NCBI GenBank assembly: GCA_017481325.1
Contig: JAFUPG010000077.1
Span: 1 to 10,227, forward strand
Reading direction: 5' to 3'
Length of the DNA stretch: 10,227 nucleotides
Source of the DNA: Oscillospiraceae bacterium
GTDB taxonomy: Bacteria; Bacillota_A; Clostridia; Oscillospirales; Oscillospiraceae
Shown here: positions 6,539 to 10,227 of the stretch, in pieces
How positions within the stretch are numbered: position 1 is the stretch's first letter
How the letters are laid out: every line of letters begins with the position of its first letter
The notes under the pieces: model-generated
Told to the model about the DNA's origin: nothing
The model's database searches: none
What the model saw: only the letters and a program-made list of their open reading frames with translations
Translations under genes and position numbers: made by a program

Positions 6539-6565
6539 AAAAAGCAGGGCAAAGCCCTGCTTTTT
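6539..6565. terminator. Bidirectional hairpin terminator upstream of ddl
   Basis: AAAAAGCAGGGC (6539-6550) pairs perfectly with 6554-6565 around an AAA loop. A-runs and T-runs on both flanks make it a terminator in both directions. No plus-strand gene precedes it. It is best seen as the end point of minus-strand transcripts from the serpin gene and the repeat region, insulating the ddl promoter. Confidence 0.75.
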
Positions 6566-6598
6566 ACCCAAAAGAACGATCCTGCCGACCTACGTAAA

Positions 6599-7142
6599 GG
6601 GAAATTTGCCGCAGCACCTTAATGCGAACGAATAACTAAGAGCTAAGGACTAAAAACTGAGGTGTGCCTTCGGCACGGATTTGGAATATTTGTTCCGTCA
6701 AACAGAAATTTGTCGAACTGTTTTCCACTGCCGAAGTCTCCCGTATTAGGAGGATTTTTTGGCTATGAGCAAGGTTTCATATTACGCAATGTCATTGCGA
6801 GGAGCGTAGCGACGTGGCAATCTGTATTCTTAAAACCTCCGTTTTGCACCAAATTCCCACATATTTGAAACATTTAGAGAACAGATTGCCACGTCAGGCT
6901 TACGCCCTCCTCGCAATGACATGGCTTTTCGGTAGCCTGTACCTCTATCGACAACGAGGCTTTGGACGGAAAGAAAACAGTTCGATAAATATCAATTTGA
7001 CTCAATTTCAAATTCCATGGTTGGAGCACCCGCAAGGGGTACGCCGCATCTGTAGCGCTCCTTCGTCGCTGACAGCTGCGCTGCCGATTCCTCAGTTATT
7101 CACTATTCGTCGTTCGTTATTAGTTCCTAATATAAAATTTCC
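6599..7142. repeat. Large nested imperfect inverted-repeat element (MITE-like), no coding content
   Basis: This gene-free stretch is mostly one long imperfect inverted repeat centred near 6853. Matching arms, from outside in, are these. GGAAATTT (6600-6607) matches AAATTTCC (7135-7142). An AT-rich block that contains or ends in ACTGAGG near 6655-6661 matches CCTCAGTT near 7090. The block 6683-6725 matches 6973-7016, including 13 identical bases TCGAACTGTTTTC. CTCC/GGAG-type hairpins occur at 6738-6752 and 6942-6959. The inner arms are 6789-6824 and 6881-6922. The right half holds about 50 extra bases around 7025-7085. Short frames inside show no protein similarity that I recognise. No transposase and no clear target-site duplication are visible. 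It follows the serpin stop directly and would be transcribed as its 3' region. Confidence 0.65.
6789..6922. repeat. Paired TGTCATTGCGAGG-type interspersed repeats in inverted orientation
   Basis: Left arm 6789-6824 and right arm 6881-6922 are inverted copies separated by 56 bases. ATGTCATTGCGAGGAG is identical in both outer parts and GACGTGGCAATCTGT in both inner parts; only the centre differs, by small insertions. Each arm is itself partly palindromic (ATTGC ... GCAAT). I recognise the core as an interspersed extragenic palindrome seen in many gut Firmicutes and some other phyla. Its function is unsettled; it is probably mobile. Confidence 0.8.
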
Positions 7143-7157
7143 ATTAACACAGCATTT

Positions 7158-8372
7158 TTACTCCACAGAGGCCACCACGCCCAAAAACAGGATCGTTCCC
7201 GTTTCATTGTCCAGGATCGCCATAACAAAGGGCCTGTCCAGCATGATGCTCATGGGCACTCCCTTATAGGTGATCTCGGCGGAGGAGGCGGCAGCGGCTT
7301 TAGTGCCGCTCTCGTCGATTTCCAGGCTGCAGCTGTGCATCACCTCAGACACATACAGGGGTGCATTGCTGACCCGCCCCAAATCGGCCCGTTCCCCGAA
7401 CAAATCCGTCATGCCCAGAGCCTCCAGCGCCTCTTTGGCGGAGAAATCACTTTGCAGACGAAGCTGCGGCATCGTCACAGCGGTTTCTCTGGGCATTGCG
7501 TTGCGCCAAAGCTCTGTAAAGGCTGCCCCACTGAGTCCGGAAAGGAACTCCTCCATAGCAAGCCCCTCCTCCGGCAGCAGCGCCAGAAAGCTGTAGCCGT
7601 TCTCGTATTCCTTCACAAAGCCTGCGGCATGGTCGCTTCGGATATACTTTTCCGCAGAACCCTGCATCATCCGGGCGGCCTGCGCCGTGCCGTCAAAGGC
7701 GGTAAAGCTGCCGTCAAAGCTGTTCTCCGCCTCAAAGGCCGTTGCCCACTGCCCGTCAAAGCACAGGGCATTGAGCAGCACCATGCAATCGTTGGGGTCC
7801 AATTCCTTTACAAGCTCTGTGATCCTGTCTTTGGTATGCTCAGCCACCCAGGCGTTGATCTCGGTCACAGTCTGCTCGTTAAAGTCAGTGCCGAAAATCT
7901 CCGCACCGAAATAATCCCCGTTGGTCTGCAGGAAGCTCTGCTTGACCTCCAGCGAATTCTGAAACCAGATGGAATTGGCAAGCAGCAGCTCCTGCCGTTC
8001 ATCCTGCTGCAAGCTGTAAAGATAGCGGTTCAGCGCAGCGTTGGGCAAGCCCATTACCTGCTCCATTTGCTGCAAGGTCTCCCGATCGGCGCCGTTTGCC
8101 ACCATAGCCATGAGAAGATACAGGCTGTAGGGTGAGAGCATCACGCCCTCTTCCGCATAACTCTCCTTCAGAAGCTCCAGCGCAAAATTCGCAGCGGCTG
8201 CTTCGTAGACCTGATCCGGAACCATGGGCTCCACCGCCGCCGGCACGATCTTGGCCATCAGGTTTTGTGTGCCTGCGCCCACAACGACTTCGGCCTCCGG
8301 CGCAGCCGTTCCGCAGCCGAAAAGCTGCAGACACAAAAGAGCCGCAAGGCAGACCGCAAGAATCTTTTTCAT
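7158..8372 (-). CDS. Secreted lipoprotein serpin (serine/cysteine protease inhibitor)
   Basis: This 404-residue protein begins with a lipoprotein signal peptide (MKKILAVCLAALLCLQLFGC, lipobox L17-F-G-C20), so it should be anchored on the outer face of the membrane. A linker to about residue 50 precedes a full-length serpin fold. Landmarks are ANFALELLKE (61-70), VMLSPYSLYLLMAMVANGA (77-95), LLNALCFDGQWATAF (199-213), MPQLRLQSDFSAKEALEALGMTDLF (301-325) and PLYVSEVMHSCSLEIDESGTKAAAA (338-362). The hinge E354-S-G-T-K-A-A-A-A has the small residues needed for loop insertion, so it should be inhibitory. The distance from hinge glycine to the RPF strand equals that in alpha-1-antitrypsin, which puts P1 at Lys370 and P1' at Gly371 and suggests trypsin-like targets. 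The start is supported by AAAGGAGG (8381-8388). The gene is divergent from a WYL regulator gene. Confidence 0.93.
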   Translation of the reverse strand: MKKILAVCLAALLCLQLFGCGTAAPEAEVVVGAGTQNLMAKIVPAAVEPMVPDQVYEAAAANFALELLKESYAEEGVMLSPYSLYLLMAMVANGADRETLQQMEQVMGLPNAALNRYLYSLQQDERQELLLANSIWFQNSLEVKQSFLQTNGDYFGAEIFGTDFNEQTVTEINAWVAEHTKDRITELVKELDPNDCMVLLNALCFDGQWATAFEAENSFDGSFTAFDGTAQAARMMQGSAEKYIRSDHAAGFVKEYENGYSFLALLPEEGLAMEEFLSGLSGAAFTELWRNAMPRETAVTMPQLRLQSDFSAKEALEALGMTDLFGERADLGRVSNAPLYVSEVMHSCSLEIDESGTKAAAASSAEITYKGVPMSIMLDRPFVMAILDNETGTILFLGVVASVE

Positions 8373-8432
8373 GGAAAATTCCTCCTTTGGAATGATACTT
8401 TATAGACGTTGCTTGCGTAAAAAAGTTCCGTA

Positions 8433-8460
8433 TTGCGTTTGATAATAATTGTGCTATAAT
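8433..8460 (+). promoter_or_regulatory. Sigma-A promoter of the WYL regulator gene
   Basis: TTGCGT (8433-8438), 16-base spacer, TATAAT (8455-8460) with TGC before it (extended -10). It points away from the serpin gene. The 143-bp divergent region must also hold the serpin promoter; TATAAA at 8399-8404 on the minus strand is a possible -10, but it lacks a convincing -35. Confidence 0.75.
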
Positions 8461-8468
8461 GGTGGATA

Positions 8469-8484
8469 GGACAGGCGTCTGTCC
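8469..8484. promoter_or_regulatory. Operator-like inverted repeat GGACAG-N4-CTGTCC, copy 1
   Basis: A perfect 6+6 inverted repeat (GGACAG GCGT CTGTCC) begins 9 bases after the -10 of the WYL promoter, so it covers the expected transcription start. This is a classic place for a repressor. The same repeat with a different 4-base centre recurs at 9512-9527 in front of the next gene, which argues for a protein-binding site. The WYL protein or the Mor-like protein is the likely binder (inference). Confidence 0.65.
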
Positions 8485-8515
8485 GACCTCAAGACAAAAT
8501 TCGGGAGGAACTGCC

Positions 8516-9499
8516 ATGGAGAACAGCAGACAAACCCGTGTACTGGAGATCTTTTTCCGTGGATTGCGGGGAGAGGATCTCTCGGTGCAAAAGCTGGCAG
8601 ATGAATATGACGTGTCAACCAAATCCGTTACCCGCAGCATCAATGATCTGAAGGCTTTCCTGGCGGATCATCGGGAACTGGTGGGCTATACGGAGCTGCG
8701 CTATTCCTATGGGGATAAGTGCTACCGTCTGTTTATGGATGAGTTCCTCTCCAATAAGGAGCTGTTTGCCCTGGTAGAGGTGATGATCGGCGCCCGGGCT
8801 TTCTCCAGGGAGGATCTGCTGCGCCTGACGGAGAAACTCAAAGGCTTCACAACCCCGGAGGACAGGGGCAGGTTGGAGCAGCTGATCCGCAAGGAGCTCT
8901 ATCACTACCCCGAGGTGCGCCACGATTGCGAGAGCGTGCAGGACTACCTCTGGCAACTGGTGGGCTGCATCGAGCAGCGGCAGGAGATCTCCATCGACTA
9001 CTACCGCATGGATCGCAAGTGGGTCACTCACTGTCTGCGACCGGCCTCTGTCATGTTTACGGACTACTATTTTTATCTCATCGCCTTCATGACCGAGGGC
9101 AAGACGGAGAAGCCCTATTATTTCCGCATCGACCGCATCCGTCAGCTTACCGTTCACCGCAAAAACTTCACCGCCGAGGATACCCATCACTTTGACGAGG
9201 GTCTGCTTCGCCGCCGAAGCCTCTTTATGTGGCCCGGGCCTCTGCGTACCATCCGCTTTGAATTTACCGGCCCCTCGGTCCAGGCGGTGCTGGATAAGCT
9301 GCCCACTGCAAAAATCATCGACCGCAGCACCACAGCCGAGGGAAAACCCCTCTATCTCATCGAGGCCGAAACCTACGGCAACGGTATAAAAATGTGGCTC
9401 CTGAGCCAGGGCAGCTGGGTCAAAGTGACCTCCCCGGAGGAATTTGTGGAGGAGATGAAAAAGGAAATCCGGCGCATGGCGCAAATCTACAGCCTGTAA
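8516..9499 (+). CDS. WYL-domain transcriptional regulator
   Basis: This 327-residue protein has the usual three-part layout. An N-terminal winged helix-turn-helix (about 5-60) reads TRVLEIFFRGLRGEDLSVQKLADEYDVSTKSVTRSINDLKAFL. The WYL ligand-sensing domain (about 140-215) includes ISIDYYRMDRKWVTHCLRP and DYYFYLIAF ... PYYFRIDRIRQL. The C-terminal WCX-type domain (about 240-325) reads TIRFEFTGPSVQAVLDKLP and LIEAETYGNGIKMWLLSQGSWVKVTSPEEFVEEM. In the WYL signature the tryptophan is replaced by phenylalanine (YFYLIA). Such proteins sense ligands, in some cases nucleic acids, and act as repressors or activators. The frame is open from 8459, but ATG 8516 with GGGAGGA (8503-8509) is chosen: it starts the HTH, and the operator and promoter lie upstream. 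It is divergent from the serpin gene and precedes a Mor-like gene. Confidence 0.93.
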   Translation: MENSRQTRVLEIFFRGLRGEDLSVQKLADEYDVSTKSVTRSINDLKAFLADHRELVGYTELRYSYGDKCYRLFMDEFLSNKELFALVEVMIGARAFSREDLLRLTEKLKGFTTPEDRGRLEQLIRKELYHYPEVRHDCESVQDYLWQLVGCIEQRQEISIDYYRMDRKWVTHCLRPASVMFTDYYFYLIAFMTEGKTEKPYYFRIDRIRQLTVHRKNFTAEDTHHFDEGLLRRRSLFMWPGPLRTIRFEFTGPSVQAVLDKLPTAKIIDRSTTAEGKPLYLIEAETYGNGIKMWLLSQGSWVKVTSPEEFVEEMKKEIRRMAQIYSL

Positions 9500-9511
9500 A
9501 TCTTTTTAACC

Positions 9512-9527
9512 GGACAGCCATCTGTCC
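9512..9527. promoter_or_regulatory. Operator-like inverted repeat GGACAG-N4-CTGTCC, copy 2
   Basis: GGACAG CCAT CTGTCC is a perfect repeat with the same half-sites as copy 1. Here it lies upstream of the extended -10 at 9536-9544, occupying the place of a -35 box, so a bound protein could activate or block this promoter. Because it lies outside the likely transcript, an RNA-hairpin role is unlikely and a DNA-binding site is favoured. Confidence 0.65.
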
Positions 9528-9535
9528 TGCTGCGC

Positions 9536-9544
9536 TGCTATGAT
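9536..9544 (+). promoter_or_regulatory. Extended -10 promoter of the Mor-like gene
   Basis: TGC-TATGAT forms an extended -10. At 17 bases upstream the sequence is AGCCAT, with no -35 match. A missing -35 together with the palindrome at 9512-9527 fits a promoter under regulator control. Confidence 0.5.
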
Positions 9545-9577
9545 AAAGGCAGCGAAGAGGAAAGGGGAACTGTCCCA

Positions 9578-9877
9578 ATGCGAGAGGCTGTTGAATTGTC
9601 CGAAGATCTGCTGAAGCTCATAAAAAAAGAGCCTGAGATGCTGAACGATGTCTACCGGGAGATCGGGGAGTCTCTGGGAATTGAAACTGCGGTTGCCTTT
9701 TATGGATATTTCCGAGGTCAGCAGATCAGCTATCCCATGCGCCTGCTCAGCCCCGAAGGTGTCCGCCGCTGCATCATCCGGGAGTATAACGGCAGCAATT
9801 TACGTCAATTGGCCGCCAAATACGGCTACTCCGAAAAATCCCTCCGCCGAATCCTCTCCGAAGAATCCAGAATCTGA
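9578..9877 (+). CDS. Small Mor-like helix-turn-helix protein
   Basis: This 99-residue protein resembles the Mor transcription activator family named after the phage Mu middle-operon regulator. An N-terminal helical part (1-45: LLKLIKKEPEMLNDVYREIGESLGIETAVAFYGYFRG) is followed by ISYPMRLLS (50-58). A C-terminal HTH follows: VRRCIIREYNGSNLRQLAAKYGYSEKSLRRIL (62-93), with the YNG(S)N-LR-LA-KYG-S pattern typical of this family. Many clostridial genomes carry such short proteins outside prophages; their targets are mostly unknown. AGAGGAAAGGGG (9556-9567) precedes the ATG at a slightly long spacing. Between it and the start lies a CTGTCC (9570-9575), a further half-site of the nearby repeat. It is 78 bp after the WYL gene and has its own promoter and terminator. 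Confidence 0.8.
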   Translation: MREAVELSEDLLKLIKKEPEMLNDVYREIGESLGIETAVAFYGYFRGQQISYPMRLLSPEGVRRCIIREYNGSNLRQLAAKYGYSEKSLRRILSEESRI

Positions 9878-9912
9878 AGAAGCTGCCCAAGAAACAGGGC
9901 GGCTTCTTTTAT
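9877..9912 (+). terminator. Rho-independent terminator of the Mor-like gene
   Basis: AAGAAGCTGCCC (9877-9888) pairs with 9897-9908 with a single G-U pair around an 8-base loop. The 3' arm runs into a T-rich tail. The stem begins on the last base of the stop codon. Confidence 0.85.
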
Positions 9913-10109
9913 GTTGCGAGAACAAAGTATGCTGCACGGTCAATGGGGAAGAAAAATGACTCCACCCACGAGAATGGAACAAAAGGTGAATAGATGTTTC
10001 TAGAACTGTTTGCCGTACGATCGATCGCCTCCGTAGGGCGCAACCAATGGGTGCACCGAAACCTGCTACGCCATCGTTAGAAGCCGTAGTACTCTGTTAA
10101 TACTAATAC
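9913..10109. other. Intergenic stretch without a convincing gene
   Basis: Between the terminator and the next promoter I see no coding frame with a plausible start. There is a perfect palindrome CGATCGATCG (10018-10027). There is also a weak hairpin in the GGGCGCAACC...GGGTGC segment (about 10035-10055) that looks like the GCACCC-loop-GGG hairpins common between genes in this group of bacteria, one of which is at about 7027-7043. Nothing more can be supported. Confidence 0.4.
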
Positions 10110-10138
10110 TTTACTTTTGAAGAACTATATGGTATAAT
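10110..10138 (+). promoter_or_regulatory. Sigma-A promoter of the last gene
   Basis: TTTACT (10110-10115), 17-base spacer, TATAAT (10133-10138) preceded by TGG, an extended -10. It lies about 36 bases before the start codon of the partial gene at the window end. Confidence 0.75.
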
Positions 10139-10173
10139 AGAATCATCTTGAGAAAGGGATGTGGTGATACCAT

Positions 10174-10227
10174 ATGAGTAAAGAAATCTACCTGAGCGAA
10201 GAACAGCAAGAATACTTGAAGCGCATA
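10174..10227 (+). CDS. Start of an unidentified protein (3' end outside window)
   Basis: The frame starts MSKEIYLSEEQQEYLKRI and is still open after 18 codons at the window edge. The ATG is supported by GAAAGGGA about 15 bases upstream, a rather long spacing, and by a strong promoter. The visible part is a charged helix-forming stretch. This is too little to assign a family. Confidence 0.65.
   Translation, partial: MSKEIYLSEEQQEYLKRI

Noticed and set aside
6789..6922. CRISPR array
   Set aside because: The two similar segments are in inverted, not direct, orientation, there are only two, and the spacer-like interval stands alone.
6662..7269. Short plus-strand frames in the repeat region (6662-6868 and 6814-7269)
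   Set aside because: They run through inverted repeats, have no convincing ribosome binding site and give low-complexity or repeat-derived translations. The second also runs into the serpin gene in antisense.
7335..8135. 266-residue open frame on the plus strand
   Set aside because: It is antisense to the serpin gene. The serpin frame has a signal peptide, hinge and conserved strands, and the plus-strand frame has no recognisable features.
8469..8484. RNA attenuator hairpin in the WYL leader
   Set aside because: The 6-bp stem is short and has no U-tract, and the second copy (9512-9527) lies upstream of its promoter -10, so a shared DNA-binding role explains both better.
8459..8515. Upstream start (ATG 8459) for the WYL protein
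   Set aside because: This ATG overlaps the TATAAT box, so it would not be in the transcript. The ATG at 8516 has a good ribosome binding site and begins the HTH domain.
8615..9484. 289-residue open frame on the minus strand
   Set aside because: It lies entirely opposite the WYL regulator, whose domain motifs are unmistakable, and has no start signal of its own.

Overview
The window looks like chromosomal DNA of a spore-forming, moderately GC-rich member of the Clostridia, most like the gut family Oscillospiraceae. Four things point this way: a dipicolinate synthase pair (dpaA-dpaB), clostridial families (DUF4364, DUF1934, long-form HPF), AAGGAGG-type ribosome binding sites, and TTGnnn-17-TATAAT promoters. 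This is inferred from gene content; no species is claimed. No rRNA, tRNA, CRISPR array or intact transposase was seen.

Layout. Positions 1-328 hold the 3' end of a surface-type protein gene. It converges on hpf (minus strand) across an intergenic region rich in hairpins. hpf and a DUF4364 winged-helix gene lie in series on the minus strand, each with its own promoter. Divergent from DUF4364 is the sporulation pair dpaA-dpaB, joined by a 4-bp overlap. It is followed at once by a family 2 glycosyltransferase gene with its own strong promoter. That gene converges on a three-gene minus-strand operon: ddl (D-Ala-D-Ala ligase), a DUF1934/YwiB-like gene, and an unrecognised Trp-rich protein gene. 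A bidirectional terminator lies between the converging units.

Upstream of ddl are a bidirectional hairpin terminator and about 590 bp without a gene. Most of this stretch is a large nested inverted repeat (about 6599-7142). Its inner arms carry a TGTCATTGCGAGG-type interspersed repeat. To its right is a serpin gene (minus strand) encoding a predicted secreted lipoprotein protease inhibitor. The serpin gene is divergent from a WYL-domain transcription regulator gene, which is followed by a small Mor-like helix-turn-helix gene. The perfect inverted repeat GGACAG-N4-CTGTCC occurs twice: at the start of the WYL transcript and just upstream of the -10 of the Mor-like gene. This suggests a small regulatory circuit. 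The window ends 54 bp into another plus-strand gene.

The most interesting parts are the serpin / WYL / Mor-like locus with its shared operator-like palindrome, and the nested inverted-repeat element downstream of the serpin. The rest is ordinary housekeeping and sporulation content.
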